Notes under the pieces: generated by a model
The model's database searches: none
Told to the model about the DNA's origin: nothing
The model's input: only the letters and a program-made list of their open reading frames with translations
Assembly (NCBI RefSeq): GCF_000410515.1
Contig: NC_021500.1
Span: forward strand, 1,426,001-1,490,000
Length of the DNA stretch: 64,000 bases
DNA from: Enterobacter sp. R4-368
GTDB taxonomy: Bacteria; Pseudomonadota; Gammaproteobacteria; Enterobacterales; Enterobacteriaceae
Reading direction: 5' to 3'
Shown here: positions 1 through 11,310 of the stretch, piece after piece
Position numbering within the stretch: the stretch's first letter is position 1
Layout of the letters: every line of letters starts with the position of its first letter
Program-made: the position numbers and the translations under genes

Positions 1-965
1 CGGTACGGTTTGCCGAGAATACGGGCGATTTCCAGTGCGATATCGCAGGAGGTTTCCGGAATCGGAATTACCACGTCGATGTCCAGATCTTCCCACTCGC
101 GGGCAATTTTTTCGCCAAGCTTGGTGCCCATGTTGACACGCGCGCTGTAGACGGAAATTTTGTCGATGAAGGAGTCCGGGCGTGCAAAGTAAACGTACTC
201 GAACAGGCACGGGTTGCTGACCGGGTTGTCCGCGCACTGACGGCTGAACAACTGGCCTTTTTCAGTGATATATACCGCTTCGCCCGGCGCGATATCACGC
301 AGGAATTCGAAGCCCAGCGTATCCAGCGCCACGCTTTCAGAGGCGACCATATACTCGGTACGGCCATCGCCGATCTCGCGTTTGCCCAGCACCAACGGAC
401 GGATGCCATTCGGGTCGCGAAACGCGACCATGCCGTGGCCGATGATCATTGCCACACAAGCGTACGCACCGCGGATCTGGCGGTTAGTAGCGGCAATAGC
501 GGCAAAAATGTTGTCTGCTTCCAGCGGATAGTGGCGGAAGTTATCCAACTCGCTGGCAAAGATATTGAGCAGGATTTCAGAATCAGAGGTGGTGTTAATG
601 TGGCGACGCTTCTCTTCGAACAGCTTTTTACGCAGCTCATGCGCGTTGGTCAGATTGCCGTTGTGCGCAAGCGTAATGCCGTACGGGGAGTTAACGTAAA
701 AAGGCTGCGCTTCTGAAGCACTGGAGCTGCCCGCCGTGGGATAACGTACGTGACCAATACCCATATTGCCCTGCATACGCTGCATATGGCGGGCTTCAAA
801 TACATCACTCACCATGCCGTTTGCTTTACGCAGACGGAAACAGTTATTGGCATCAATTGTGATGATGCCCGCAGCATCCTGCCCACGGTGCTGAAGCACC
901 GTCAACGCGTCATAAATCGACTGGTTTACCGGCATAAAACCGGCGATACCGACAATACCGCACAT
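1..965 (-). CDS. purF: Amidophosphoribosyltransferase, N-terminal part (window edge)
   Basis: First committed step of purine synthesis: PRPP plus glutamine gives 5-phosphoribosylamine. About 321 of the usual ~505 residues are present; the C-terminal phosphoribosyltransferase part lies beyond the window edge. The protein begins Met-Cys-Gly-Ile-Val-Gly, so Cys2 becomes the N-terminal nucleophile of the class II glutaminase domain after Met removal, and this fixes the start. The glutaminase-type sequence HRGQDAAG follows near residue 26, and GHVRYPTAG near residue 72. It lies downstream of cvpA on the same strand, the classical cvpA-purF arrangement controlled by PurR, but the two genes are separated by a long palindromic element. 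Confidence 0.97.
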   Translation of the reverse strand, partial: MCGIVGIAGFMPVNQSIYDALTVLQHRGQDAAGIITIDANNCFRLRKANGMVSDVFEARHMQRMQGNMGIGHVRYPTAGSSSASEAQPFYVNSPYGITLAHNGNLTNAHELRKKLFEEKRRHINTTSDSEILLNIFASELDNFRHYPLEADNIFAAIAATNRQIRGAYACVAMIIGHGMVAFRDPNGIRPLVLGKREIGDGRTEYMVASESVALDTLGFEFLRDIAPGEAVYITEKGQLFSRQCADNPVSNPCLFEYVYFARPDSFIDKISVYSARVNMGTKLGEKIAREWEDLDIDVVIPIPETSCDIALEIARILGKPY

Positions 966-979
966 ACGTCTTTTCCTCG

Positions 980-1130
980 TTAAGAGTTTGGTTTAGTAGG
1001 CGTAATTGTCGAAAACAGTTTGAACACGGACAGCGCGCAACAACCGGAGCGTACACGTAGTACGCGAGGATTGTGAGCACTGCCCAGGTTCAAAATGGCG
1101 AGTAAAATAGCCTAATACACCAAACTCTAA
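980..1130. repeat. Large imperfect palindrome between cvpA and purF
   Basis: The 180-bp gap between cvpA and purF is nearly filled by one long imperfect inverted repeat. The outer arms AGAGTTTGGT (from 984) and ACCAAACTCT are matched, a second pair TTTGAAC/GTTCAAA lies inside, and the apex is GCGTAC-ACGT-AGTACGC near 1049-1065. The arms are roughly 70 nt with a 4-nt loop. No ORF is present. It resembles the dispersed palindromic intergenic repeats of enterobacteria (ERIC/BIME-like), but I could not assign a named family. As RNA it would form a long hairpin inside the cvpA-purF transcript. Confidence 0.7.
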
Positions 1131-1145
1131 GCCACATCTCAGGGC

Positions 1146-1634
1146 TTATGCCCTGGGCAAGAAACTCGACGAGCTTTGCAGATAGTCAAAGAACCATCTG
1201 ATGATGAAGCTGAATTGCGGGATAAGCTGCGACTTCTGCCAGTCGTCACTTTTCGACAGGCCTGTAAAGGTATCCAGAAAGAACAGAATGGCGGCGACGA
1301 TCAGCACGCCGCGTAGCGCGCCAAAACAGATCCCCAACACCCTGTCAGTACCCGACAGGCCGGTTTTCTCCACCAGCGCACCGATCACATAGTTAACGAT
1401 AGCGCCAACAATCAGCGTCGCGATAAACAGGACCGCGATGGCGATGCCATTGCGCACCAGTTCGTCTTCAAAGCCCGTGAACCAGACAGACAGGTAAGTG
1501 TAGTAATGACTGGCGACAAAGAAAGCACAGCCCCATGTCACCAGCGATAACGCTTCACGAACAAAGCCGCGGATCAGGCTTACCAGACAAGAAAAACCAA
1601 TCACCGCAATGATGGCGTAATCAATCCAGACCAT
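1146..1634 (-). CDS. cvpA: CvpA, inner-membrane colicin V production protein
   Basis: Small polytopic inner-membrane protein required for colicin V secretion in E. coli and linked to envelope stress resistance; its biochemical role is unknown. The 162-residue protein has four hydrophobic segments (about residues 5-22, 28-47, 64-85 and 102-122) and is the same length as the E. coli protein. It precedes purF on the same strand, and a PurR-type palindrome lies about 57 bp upstream of its start, so it is the first gene of a purine-repressed transcript. Confidence 0.96.
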   Translation of the reverse strand: MVWIDYAIIAVIGFSCLVSLIRGFVREALSLVTWGCAFFVASHYYTYLSVWFTGFEDELVRNGIAIAVLFIATLIVGAIVNYVIGALVEKTGLSGTDRVLGICFGALRGVLIVAAILFFLDTFTGLSKSDDWQKSQLIPQFSFIIRWFFDYLQSSSSFLPRA

Positions 1635-1690
1635 ATGTGTCCCACGATTTTACGCCCTGTCGTCCAGTTCGGGGCGCATTCTAACAGAAA

Positions 1691-1706
1691 AAGAAAACGT
1701 TTGCGT
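1691..1706 (-). promoter_or_regulatory. PurR operator upstream of cvpA-purF
   Basis: Read on the minus strand the site is ACGCAAACGTTTTCTT, a match to the PurR consensus ACGCAAACGTTTNCNT. It lies upstream of cvpA, where E. coli has its PurR box for cvpA-purF-ubiX. Confidence 0.9.
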
Positions 1707-1844
1707 AGGGATTTCCTTCCCGCGCGGAAATAAAAATGGCGCTGAAAAAATATTCAACGCCATCGGAACTTTGGCCTCTTCGGGCGTAGTAATTACTGGC
1801 TTCCCTCGCCCGCTTACCTCAACAAGTGAGGCAAGGTTGGGCCA

Positions 1845-2546
1845 TTAATTCGCGCTATAGTTCATGACGACGCCGCTTAAACCCGAGATCTGTTTAAGCT
1901 CGCCGAGCGAATCTTTTAGCTTGTCCCGTGATGCATCCGGTCCCACCAGAATGCGGGTGATTTTACCCTGAACCGGCGTTGTCGGCGACGTGTAAACGCG
2001 ATACCCCGCGCCACGTAATTTGCCCACCACTTCATTCACTTTATCGGCGTTTTTCAGCGCGCCCAGCTGCACCACATACGCTTTACCGGTCGGCGCGGAT
2101 TTATCTTCCTGCGCTTTCACCGGCGCGTCGCTGGCCGCCGTCTGCTGCTCACGCGCGGCTGGCGGTTGCGCCTGCTGCTGCGGTTGCGGTTTTGGCTGCG
2201 GCTTCTCGACCGGTTTTGGCTTTGGCTGTTCTGCCGGCGTACTGCTCACTTCCGGGTCCGGGCTGCCGTTCACCGCCAGGCGCGACGGATCCAGCGATGG
2301 CGCTGCCGCGTTCCCGGCGCGCACCTCCTCCGCAGCCCCTTCCGGCGGCTGCGCCGGTAACGCTTGCGTTGCCGCAGGCATCATATCGGGCTCATCGCGA
2401 TCGCCGGGTTTCGGCACCAGCGGAATTGCCGCGAACTCATCCTGGTAATGCTTTTTCTGCCCGTCGAGCAGCCCGGGGAGAATAATCACCCCGAGCGCGA
2501 CCAGCACAATGGTACCCATCAAACGGTTCTGAAACTTACTTGCCAC
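1845..2546 (-). CDS. dedD: Cell-division protein DedD (SPOR domain)
   Basis: Septal-ring protein that binds denuded peptidoglycan during cell constriction. The 233-residue protein has a short cytoplasmic N-terminus, one transmembrane helix (about residues 9-26), a long Pro/Lys/Gln-rich periplasmic linker (about residues 100-145, with repeated KP and QP units) and a C-terminal SPOR domain (about 155-233) that starts near YVVQLGAL. The start is a GTG at 2546, chosen because the protein then begins MASKFQNRL as in E. coli; it overlaps the 3' end of folC by 11 bp. The linker is longer in Gln and Pro than I recall for E. coli. Confidence 0.95.
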   Translation of the reverse strand: MASKFQNRLMGTIVLVALGVIILPGLLDGQKKHYQDEFAAIPLVPKPGDRDEPDMMPAATQALPAQPPEGAAEEVRAGNAAAPSLDPSRLAVNGSPDPEVSSTPAEQPKPKPVEKPQPKPQPQQQAQPPAAREQQTAASDAPVKAQEDKSAPTGKAYVVQLGALKNADKVNEVVGKLRGAGYRVYTSPTTPVQGKITRILVGPDASRDKLKDSLGELKQISGLSGVVMNYSAN

Positions 2547-3807
2547 CGGTTCTCCCCGCTTTTTCCATCGCTTCCATGACATGCGCCACCGTGTGGAACG
2601 AGCCACACACCAGCACGGTATCGCAGGCATCGGCGTCCGCCATTGCCGCCTGCCAGGCCTGCGCGACATCCGGCCATGCACGACCGGTTTGCAGATGTTC
2701 CAGCAGTTGTTCCGCTGTCGCACCGCGCGGCCCTTCCAGAGGGGCACAATACCAGCTATCGACCACCGGCTCCAGACAGGCAAGCGTTCCGGCGATGTCT
2801 TTATCATGCAGCATGCCAATCACCGCCAGCACGCGCCCGGTTTTCGGTAGTGCGGAAAGACGCCCGGCAAGATAGCCTGCCGCGTGAGGATTATGCGCGA
2901 CATCGAGGATGAGACGCGGCGACTCGCTCACAATCTGGAAGCGTCCGGGTAAAATCGCCCCGGCGATACCGTCGCGGATAGCCTGCTCGTTCACCGCCAG
3001 CTTGCTGGCACGCAGCGCGGCTACAGCCGTTGCGGCATTCGGCTGCGGTACCTGCGGTAGCGGCAATCCGTTCAGCTCGCCCTGCGCATCGCGAAAACAC
3101 CAGCTATCAGCGTCCACCTCATACTGCCAGTCCACGCCGCGACGCAGCAGGTGCGCGCCTTTTTCCTGCGCCACCCCGGCAATGGTGTACGGCATGTCCG
3201 GTTCGCCCACCACCGCCGGTTTCCCGGCGCGGAAGATCCCTGCTTTTTCGCGGCCAATACTTTCACGATCCGGCCCCAGCCAGTCGGTATGATCAAGCGC
3301 AATGCTGGTGACAATGGCGACATCGGCATCGACCAGATTGGTCGCATCCAGGCGACCACCAAGGCCGACTTCGAGGATCACCACATCGAGCTGCGCCTGT
3401 TTAAACAGCCACAGCGCCGACAGAGTGCCGTATTCAAAGTAACTCAGCGAAATATCGCCACGCACCGCTTCAATTTCGGCAAACGAATGAGTATGTGCGC
3501 TCTCGGGCAGCTCATCGCCCTGTACGCGCACGCGTTCGGTGTAACGCACCAGATGTGGCGAACTGTAAACGCCGACGCGATAACCCGCAGCCAGCAGGAT
3601 AGATTCCAGGGTGCGGCAGGTCGTGCCTTTGCCATTGGTTCCGGCAACGGTAAAGACAAACGGCGCGGGACGGAGCACATCAAGACGCGCCGCCACCTGG
3701 CTTACGCGCTCAAGGCCCAAATCGATGGTTTTACTGTGCAGGTTTTCCAGATAAGAAAGCCACGCGGCCAGGGGCGACGTGGCTTGCGGAATGCGTTTTG
3801 TGTCCAT
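2536..3807 (-). CDS. folC: Bifunctional folylpolyglutamate synthase/dihydrofolate synthase
   Basis: Adds glutamate to dihydropteroate to make dihydrofolate and then extends the polyglutamate tail of folates. The 423-residue protein shows the Mur-ligase-type P-loop GTNGKGTT near residue 56, the SYFEYGTLSALWLF region, and DHTDWLG near residue 172. It sits between accD and dedD on the same strand, as in E. coli. Its last codons overlap the GTG start of dedD, which suggests translational coupling. Confidence 0.97.
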   Translation of the reverse strand: MDTKRIPQATSPLAAWLSYLENLHSKTIDLGLERVSQVAARLDVLRPAPFVFTVAGTNGKGTTCRTLESILLAAGYRVGVYSSPHLVRYTERVRVQGDELPESAHTHSFAEIEAVRGDISLSYFEYGTLSALWLFKQAQLDVVILEVGLGGRLDATNLVDADVAIVTSIALDHTDWLGPDRESIGREKAGIFRAGKPAVVGEPDMPYTIAGVAQEKGAHLLRRGVDWQYEVDADSWCFRDAQGELNGLPLPQVPQPNAATAVAALRASKLAVNEQAIRDGIAGAILPGRFQIVSESPRLILDVAHNPHAAGYLAGRLSALPKTGRVLAVIGMLHDKDIAGTLACLEPVVDSWYCAPLEGPRGATAEQLLEHLQTGRAWPDVAQAWQAAMADADACDTVLVCGSFHTVAHVMEAMEKAGRTGGK

Positions 3808-3836
3808 GATGCCCGTTAATAATGTACGGTTTGAAA

Positions 3837-3870
3837 AGCAAAAGGGCAGAGCCTGTTGGCTCTGCCCTTC
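3837..3870 (-). terminator. Terminator downstream of accD
   Basis: Perfect 10-bp stem GGGCAGAGCC / GGCTCTGCCC with a 4-nt loop, followed on the minus strand by T-rich sequence. It separates accD from folC. Confidence 0.85.
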
Positions 3871-3877
3871 GGTATTA

Positions 3878-4792
3878 TCAGGCTTCGCCTTCCTGATCGG
3901 TCGGTGACGGCATCACCGTGCCCGTCAGCGTATCTTCCGGTTCCGGCGACGGCAGATTCATCAGTTTCGCCAGAATACGCGCCAGCTTCAGGCGCAGTTC
4001 CGGACGGCGGATAATCATATCGATTGCGCCTTTTTCGATCAGGAACTCGCTGCGCTGGAAGCCCGGCGGCAGTTTTTCACGCACGGTCTGCTCGATAACA
4101 CGCGGACCGGCAAAACCAATCAACGCCTTCGGTTCCGCGATGTTCAGATCGCCCAGCATCGCAAAGCTTGCAGAAACGCCACCCATGGTCGGGTCGGTCA
4201 GCACGGAAATATACGGCAGACCGCGCTCCTGCATTTTCGCCAGCGCGGCAGAGGTTTTCGCCATCTGCATCAGGGACATCAGCGCTTCCTGCATACGCGC
4301 ACCGCCGGAAGCGGAGAAGCAGATAAGCGGGCAGTTGTCTTCCAGCGCCTGCTCGACCGCACGCACAAAACGCGCGCCGACAACCGAACCCATGGAGCCG
4401 CCCATAAAGGCGAACTCGAACGCCGCGGCCACAACCGGCATGCCGTGCAGCGTGCCTTTCATCACCACCAGCGCGTCTTTCTCGCCGGTTTCCTTCTGCG
4501 CTGTCGCCAGACGGTCTTTGTATTTTTTGGAGTCGCGGAACTTCAGCACATCTTTCGGCTCAAGTTCGCTACCCAGTTCTACCAGTGAACCTTCATCCAG
4601 CAGGCTATGCAGGCGATTACGCGCTGACATCCGCATGTGGTGGTCACATTTCGGGCAGACCTCAAGGTTACGCTCCAGCTCGGCGCGATACAGCACCTGG
4701 CCGCAGCTGTCGCATTTTGTCCACACGCCTTCAGGAATGCTCGCCTTACGGGTGGGGGTAATGTTGCTCTTAATTCTTTCAATCCAGCTCAT
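3878..4792 (-). CDS. accD: Acetyl-CoA carboxylase carboxyltransferase subunit beta
   Basis: Beta subunit of the carboxyltransferase half of acetyl-CoA carboxylase; with AccA it moves the carboxyl group from biotinylated AccB to acetyl-CoA to give malonyl-CoA. The 304-residue protein has the N-terminal four-cysteine zinc ribbon (Cys27, Cys30, Cys46, Cys49) and the crotonase-like carboxyltransferase domain with [11 protein letters not shown] and [10 protein letters not shown]. Length and gene order (dedA-accD-folC) match E. coli. Confidence 0.98.
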   Translation of the reverse strand: MSWIERIKSNITPTRKASIPEGVWTKCDSCGQVLYRAELERNLEVCPKCDHHMRMSARNRLHSLLDEGSLVELGSELEPKDVLKFRDSKKYKDRLATAQKETGEKDALVVMKGTLHGMPVVAAAFEFAFMGGSMGSVVGARFVRAVEQALEDNCPLICFSASGGARMQEALMSLMQMAKTSAALAKMQERGLPYISVLTDPTMGGVSASFAMLGDLNIAEPKALIGFAGPRVIEQTVREKLPPGFQRSEFLIEKGAIDMIIRRPELRLKLARILAKLMNLPSPEPEDTLTGTVMPSPTDQEGEA

Positions 4793-4895
4793 TGATAACC
4801 TTTATACATGAACCTGGTAGCCCATAAATGGTGCACATTAAAACATAACGGTTCGCAACTTGGGATAAAAAAGTGGTCGAACCGCCACTGACTTC

Positions 4896-5555
4896 TTATT
4901 TTGCCTGTCGCGACGCGGCGCGACGGTGACGAATAACTTCAAACACTCCGGGAAGTATAGACACCACGATAATTCCCACAATCAGCAGCTTAAGATTCTC
5001 CTGAATCGCCGGAATGGTGCCAAAGAAATAGCCTGCGTAGGTGAACAGTAGCACCCACAGCAGCGCGCCGGCCACGTTGAACAGCGCGAAGTGGCGATAG
5101 GACATATGCCCCATGCCCGCAACAAAAGGCGCAAAAGTGCGCACGATCGGTACAAAACGCGCCAGAATAATCGTTTTACCCCCGTGCTTCTCATAAAACT
5201 GATGCGTTTTATCGAGATAGCTGCGACGGAAAATCTTTGAATCCGGATTACTGAATAAACGCTCGCCGAACAGACGCCCAATGGTGTAGTTCACCGCATC
5301 GCCCGCAATCGCGGCGACCAACATCAGCACCACCATCATATGGACATTCAGATCGTTGGTGCCAAGCGATGCCAGCGCACCGGCGACAAACAACAGCGAG
5401 TCGCCCGGCAAAAACGGGGTCACCACCAGGCCGGTTTCGCAAAACAGGATCAGGAACAGGATGGCGTAAACCCAGACGCCGTATTGCGCTACCAGCTCCG
5501 CCAGGTGCACATCAATATGCAGGATGAAATCAATAAGGAAGTGTATTAAGTCCAT
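4896..5555 (-). CDS. dedA: DedA-family inner-membrane protein
   Basis: Member of the DedA/SNARE-associated (VTT) membrane-protein family, which is linked to membrane potential maintenance and lipid scrambling. The 219-residue protein has the family hallmark region with [16 protein letters not shown] near residue 41 and a conserved [13 protein letters not shown] segment near residue 132, with several hydrophobic helices and a basic C-terminus. It lies between truA and accD as in E. coli. Confidence 0.95.
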   Translation of the reverse strand: MDLIHFLIDFILHIDVHLAELVAQYGVWVYAILFLILFCETGLVVTPFLPGDSLLFVAGALASLGTNDLNVHMMVVLMLVAAIAGDAVNYTIGRLFGERLFSNPDSKIFRRSYLDKTHQFYEKHGGKTIILARFVPIVRTFAPFVAGMGHMSYRHFALFNVAGALLWVLLFTYAGYFFGTIPAIQENLKLLIVGIIVVSILPGVFEVIRHRRAASRQAK

Positions 5556-5582
5556 GTCTGGTTATGCCTTTTTAAATTGCGA

Positions 5583-6395
5583 CTAGTCCGCCAGGAACAG
5601 CGGGCCCATTGGCGCAGCGGGAAGCTCAAAGCGCGCGGGATAATCCACCGACACCAGATAGAGCCCTTCCGCTTTCGCCGTTGCTGCCGCCAGCGTTCTG
5701 TCCTTTACCGCCAGCAACTCTGCTATCCAGCTCTCCGGCTGGTTGTGGGCGCCTACTTCCATCAGGCTGCCGACAATATTCCTGACCATATGATGTACAA
5801 AGGCATTGGCTTTGATATCGACCACAATATAAGCACCGTAACGACTGACGTTGATATGCATCAGGTTGCGCCACGGTGTGCGCGACTGACACTGCACCGC
5901 GCGAAACGAGGTAAAGTCGTTTTCACCGAGCAGACACTGCGCCGCACGGTGCATGCGCTCCGCGTCCAGCGGCTGGTGATAGTGCGTCACACCGTGACCG
6001 AGCACCGCCGGGCGCAAACGATGATTGTAGATGACGTAGCGGTAACGGCGAGCCGTGGCGCTAAAACGCGCATGAAAATCATCCGGCACATCTTTGACCC
6101 AACGTACCGCGATGTCACCAGGCAAATTCGCATTTACACCCAGCGTCCAGGCCGCGTCTTTGCGCAGCGCCGTGGTTTCAAAATGCACCACCTGGCCGGT
6201 CGCATGTACGCCTGCGTCGGTACGCCCGGCGCAGAACACGTTAATGGGCTCGTTAGCCACCTGCGAGAGCGCTTTCTCCAGCTTCTCCTGCACGCTGCGT
6301 ACTTCCTGCTGACGCTGCCAGCCGTAATACTTGCTGCCGTCATACTCAATGCCAAGCGCAATTTTGTAGACCGGCGCTTTCAGCTTGTCCTGCAT
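5583..6395 (-). CDS. truA: tRNA pseudouridine(38-40) synthase
   Basis: Converts uridines 38, 39 and 40 in the anticodon arm of many tRNAs to pseudouridine. The 270-residue protein contains the catalytic Asp60 in GRTDAGVHA and the conserved [13 protein letters not shown] segment. Its ATG overlaps the usg stop codon (TGATG), so the two are translationally coupled. Length equals the E. coli enzyme. Confidence 0.97.
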   Translation of the reverse strand: MQDKLKAPVYKIALGIEYDGSKYYGWQRQQEVRSVQEKLEKALSQVANEPINVFCAGRTDAGVHATGQVVHFETTALRKDAAWTLGVNANLPGDIAVRWVKDVPDDFHARFSATARRYRYVIYNHRLRPAVLGHGVTHYHQPLDAERMHRAAQCLLGENDFTSFRAVQCQSRTPWRNLMHINVSRYGAYIVVDIKANAFVHHMVRNIVGSLMEVGAHNQPESWIAELLAVKDRTLAAATAKAEGLYLVSVDYPARFELPAAPMGPLFLAD

Positions 6396-7408
6396 CAGTA
6401 CAGATACTCCTGAACCAATTTTTCCGCGATTTTCACCGCCATCAGCGCACCGCCAAAACGTACGTTATCGGCAACTGACCAGAACTGCACCTGCTCCGGC
6501 ATACCGTAATCGTTACGCACGCAACCGACAGAAAGGTGCGCCTGGCCCGAGGCATCGCCGACCTGGGTCGGGAAATCTCCCGCGTCAGAGAGCGCGATAT
6601 CTTCAAAGCGGCTGAATGCGTCGCGCGCCTCTTCCGCCGCCAGCGGACGAATCGCTTCAAAACTCACCATCTGCGCGTGACCGTAAAAGACCGGCGACTG
6701 GACGCAATTCGCGGAGATCATCAGCCCTTCGTCCTGCAAAATTTTGCGCATCTGATCGATGATAACCCGCTCTTCACGCACGCTACCTTCGCTGTCTGAC
6801 AGCAGCGGCAGCATGTTGAACGCTAACTGGCGGCCAAAATAGTCGTCTTCATCAATCGGGATACCGTTCAGCAGCTTGGCGCTCTGCCCGGCCAGCGCGT
6901 CCACCGCCTGCTTGCCGTTACGGGAAACGGACAGCAAGCACGTTACGCTCACGCGTGATAAACCACCTTCATCAATCAGCGGTTTCAGCGCCGCCAGCAA
7001 CTGGCTGGTGAGGCTATCCGGCACGGCAATAATGTTGCGATTACGGTAATCCGCCAGTACGAACGGGTTAACATCCGGCATCACCAGCGGCACATCCGGT
7101 TCCAGAGCAAACAGACCGCTGGTGTCGATCACCAGACAACCCGCGTTGGTCGCCTCTTCAATATAGGTGGCAGAAGCCTGTGCTCCCGCGACGAAAAAGG
7201 CCAGTTGCGCCTGCGTCCAGTCAAACCCGGCGGCATCTTCCACACGCACGGTTTTACCGGCAAAACGCAGGTTTTCACCGGCACTTTCGCTTCTGGCCAG
7301 CGCATACACTTCGCCAACCGGGAACTGGCGCTCCGCTAACGTTTCGAGCAAGGCTTCTCCGACAGCGCCCGTGGCGCCGAGAACGGCAATATTCCAGCCT
7401 TCAGACAT
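6395..7408 (-). CDS. usg: Usg, aspartate-semialdehyde dehydrogenase-like protein
   Basis: Paralogue of aspartate-beta-semialdehyde dehydrogenase with no established reaction. The 337-residue protein keeps the N-terminal NAD(P)-binding motif GATGAVG (residues 11-17), but where true dehydrogenases carry the catalytic Asn-Cys, this protein has Asp131-Ser132 in VPDSLTSQ, so it is probably not a dehydrogenase. It lies between pdxB and truA and is coupled to truA by a 1-nt overlap. Confidence 0.93.
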   Translation of the reverse strand: MSEGWNIAVLGATGAVGEALLETLAERQFPVGEVYALARSESAGENLRFAGKTVRVEDAAGFDWTQAQLAFFVAGAQASATYIEEATNAGCLVIDTSGLFALEPDVPLVMPDVNPFVLADYRNRNIIAVPDSLTSQLLAALKPLIDEGGLSRVSVTCLLSVSRNGKQAVDALAGQSAKLLNGIPIDEDDYFGRQLAFNMLPLLSDSEGSVREERVIIDQMRKILQDEGLMISANCVQSPVFYGHAQMVSFEAIRPLAAEEARDAFSRFEDIALSDAGDFPTQVGDASGQAHLSVGCVRNDYGMPEQVQFWSVADNVRFGGALMAVKIAEKLVQEYLY

Positions 7409-7472
7409 GGTGATTTACTCCAGGAAAAAAGCGTCCCCGCCGCACTATTCGGCAGGGAGCATTAAGATGACA

Positions 7473-8609
7473 TTAACGTGCCGGGTTATGCGTGGCGTTG
7501 AAACCAAGCTGTTGCAGCAGCGCGGCGGCGCTGGCGTCATCGCACTGCACGTACAGCGATGACCATTCACGGCGCTCAAGGTAATTTTTGCGCAGCTTGT
7601 CAAACTCACCCGGCGTGCCCGCTACTTTTCGCAGCAGCGCATCGTCGCGGCGCACATCATACACCAAATGCACCAGCCTTTTTAGCGTTGACTGATCAAG
7701 CGGGCCATGCAGCGTAATGCGGCCAAATTCCGGTGCGGGCAGCAGCGTGTCGAGCGCCACTTGCTGGCGCTTGCCGAGAAAATCGCTAAAGGCTTCAAAC
7801 ACCTGCGTGGTGCCGCGCGCTTTGCCTTCAAGGGTGTAACCGGCGATATGCGCCGTCCCGATATCGACAAGGTTAAGCAAATCGACATTCAGATCCGGCT
7901 CCGGCTCCCATACGTCCAGCACCACGCTCAGCGCCTGCCCGGCCTGCAAACGTTGCAACAGCGCGGCGTTATCCACTACCGGCCCGCGGCAGGCATTTAT
8001 CAGAATAGTGCCAGGCTGCAGGCGCGAAAGCAGCGCATCATCCGCCAGGTGCAGCGTTTTATACGGCCCGTCTTTAAACAGCGGCGTATGGAATGTCAGC
8101 ACATCGGCTTCGCGCACCAGCTCGTCCAGGCTGCGGAAATCTCCGTCGTCGCCACGATCGGCGCGCGGCGGATCGCATAGCAATGTACGAACACCGAACG
8201 CTTCCAGTCGCGCCTGCAGGCGACCGCCCACATTGCCGACACCTACGATACCAACGGTGCGATCCTGTAACGCAAAGCCGTCGCGCTCCGCCAGCATCAA
8301 CAACGAGGAGAAAACATATTCGACGACCGCAATCGCGTTGCAGCCTGGCGCGGCGGAAAAGGAAATGCCCGCCTGTTGCAAAAACGCCTCATCAACATGG
8401 TCGGTGCCTGCCGTCGCCGTGCCGACAAATTTGATCCCCGTGCCCTGTAATAAACCGTCATTCACCTTCGTGACAGAGCGCACCATTAAGGCGTCCGCAT
8501 CAGCCAGTTCCGCCACGGGAATCGGGCGACCGGGAACCGCTTTTACCTCGCCAAGGCGACTAAAAAGATCGCGGGCGTAAGGCATATTTTCATCAACAAG
8601 GATTTTCAC
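7473..8609 (-). CDS. pdxB: Erythronate-4-phosphate dehydrogenase
   Basis: Oxidises 4-phospho-D-erythronate in the DXP-dependent pyridoxal-phosphate pathway. The 378-residue protein has a D-2-hydroxyacid dehydrogenase fold: the NAD-binding motif GVGNVG at residues 123-128, the conserved DPPRADRG segment, NACRGPVVD with the substrate-contacting Arg, and a C-terminal dimerisation domain ending [11 protein letters not shown]. It is first in a leftward pdxB-usg-truA group and is divergent from flk. Confidence 0.97.
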   Translation of the reverse strand: MKILVDENMPYARDLFSRLGEVKAVPGRPIPVAELADADALMVRSVTKVNDGLLQGTGIKFVGTATAGTDHVDEAFLQQAGISFSAAPGCNAIAVVEYVFSSLLMLAERDGFALQDRTVGIVGVGNVGGRLQARLEAFGVRTLLCDPPRADRGDDGDFRSLDELVREADVLTFHTPLFKDGPYKTLHLADDALLSRLQPGTILINACRGPVVDNAALLQRLQAGQALSVVLDVWEPEPDLNVDLLNLVDIGTAHIAGYTLEGKARGTTQVFEAFSDFLGKRQQVALDTLLPAPEFGRITLHGPLDQSTLKRLVHLVYDVRRDDALLRKVAGTPGEFDKLRKNYLERREWSSLYVQCDDASAAALLQQLGFNATHNPAR

Positions 8610-8717
8610 GCTTCAGTACCTGTTTGAGAACGGGAGTTGAGCGCGCAAGTGTGCCATAATCTCGCGGCCGGGCATACCCGCAATGCCGCCACCGCCACGC
8701 GAGAGTAAGAGGAAACC

Positions 8718-9728
8718 ATGATTCAACCCATTCAGGGTGCCCCCGCGCGCCCTCCCGGGCAAGAGCCAGCTCCAGCCGCCAATCATATCGGCGAGCAACC
8801 GTTATCCACGATGCAGCGCACTGTGCTCGAGCGTCTGGTTATTCGCCTGATTGCGCTGACCCAACAGCAGAGCGCGGAAGTCTGGGCGGGCGTTAAGCAT
8901 GATTTAGGGCTGAAGAACGACACGCCGCTGCTTTCCCGCCATTTTCCGGCGGCGGAACAGAACCTCAACCAGCGCGTAGAGACGGCAACGCAGAACCACA
9001 CAACTCGCCAGATGGTTTCACAGCTGACGGAGCTGTTAAGCCAGGGGAATAATCGCCAGGCGGTGAGTGATTTTATTCGCCAGCAGTTCGGGCAGACGGC
9101 GCTAAGCCAGCTGACACCGCAGCAGTTGAAAACGGTGCTGACGATGCTGCAAAACAACCAGATCACGATTCCGCAGCCGCAACAGCGCCCTTCCACCGAG
9201 CGCCCGCTGCTGCCCGCGGAGCATAACTCGCTCAACCAGGCGGTTATCAAACTGACCGCAGCTACCGGTGAATCGGGCAAACTTATCTGGCAATCGATGC
9301 TGGAGCTGTCCGGCGTGAAAAGCGGCGAACTGATCCCGGCAAAACATTTTACGCCGCTGATGACCTGGCTACAGGCGCGTCAGACATTGAGCACGCATCC
9401 CGCGCCAACGCTGCATGTTATCCAGACGGTGCTAAAGCAGCCGCTGGATAATAACGAGATGCGCAGTATCACCGAGTACGCGCAGCAGACATGGCAAGCG
9501 ACGCCGCAGACGGTGTTAACCACCGCGCAGGTACAGGATATTCTGAACCATGTGTTCTTGCGCCGCACGGAACGGGCGTCGGGGATGATTGAGGTGCGTG
9601 ATATTCAGCCGATTTACAGCCCCTTCGTGGCACCGATTGTAGAGACGGTAAAAGCGATCTCCACCCGTCCGGGTTTCTTCTTTATCGCCCTGCTGATCGT
9701 GGCGTTTCTTTTCTGGCTGCTCAGTTAA
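8718..9728 (+). CDS. flk: Flk, flagellar assembly regulator
   Basis: Inner-membrane protein that, in Salmonella, prevents premature export of the anti-sigma factor FlgM before the flagellar P and L rings are complete. The 336-residue protein is mostly soluble and Gln-rich, with a single C-terminal transmembrane helix (about residues 317-335), giving a tail-anchored topology. It is transcribed divergently from pdxB as in E. coli. An AGAGGAAACC ribosome-binding region precedes the ATG. Confidence 0.94.
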   Translation: MIQPIQGAPARPPGQEPAPAANHIGEQPLSTMQRTVLERLVIRLIALTQQQSAEVWAGVKHDLGLKNDTPLLSRHFPAAEQNLNQRVETATQNHTTRQMVSQLTELLSQGNNRQAVSDFIRQQFGQTALSQLTPQQLKTVLTMLQNNQITIPQPQQRPSTERPLLPAEHNSLNQAVIKLTAATGESGKLIWQSMLELSGVKSGELIPAKHFTPLMTWLQARQTLSTHPAPTLHVIQTVLKQPLDNNEMRSITEYAQQTWQATPQTVLTTAQVQDILNHVFLRRTERASGMIEVRDIQPIYSPFVAPIVETVKAISTRPGFFFIALLIVAFLFWLLS

Positions 9729-9730
9729 AA

Positions 9731-9756
9731 AAATCCCCTCCGCTGGAGGGGATTCG
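9731..9756. terminator. Bidirectional terminator between flk and the GH1 gene
   Basis: AATCCCCTCC-GCTG-GGAGGGGATT-type hairpin, flanked by an A-run on the left and TTCGCTTTT on the right. It serves the two convergent genes. Confidence 0.85.
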
Positions 9757-9759
9757 CTT

Positions 9760-11289
<1,530 letters not shown>

Positions 11290-11310
11290 TTATTGCTGTG
11301 TTTTTCTGCG

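Noticed and set aside
5577..6413. 278-codon plus-strand frame opposite truA
   Set aside because: It mirrors truA; composition (many Arg, His, Gln) is that of a reverse-frame shadow.
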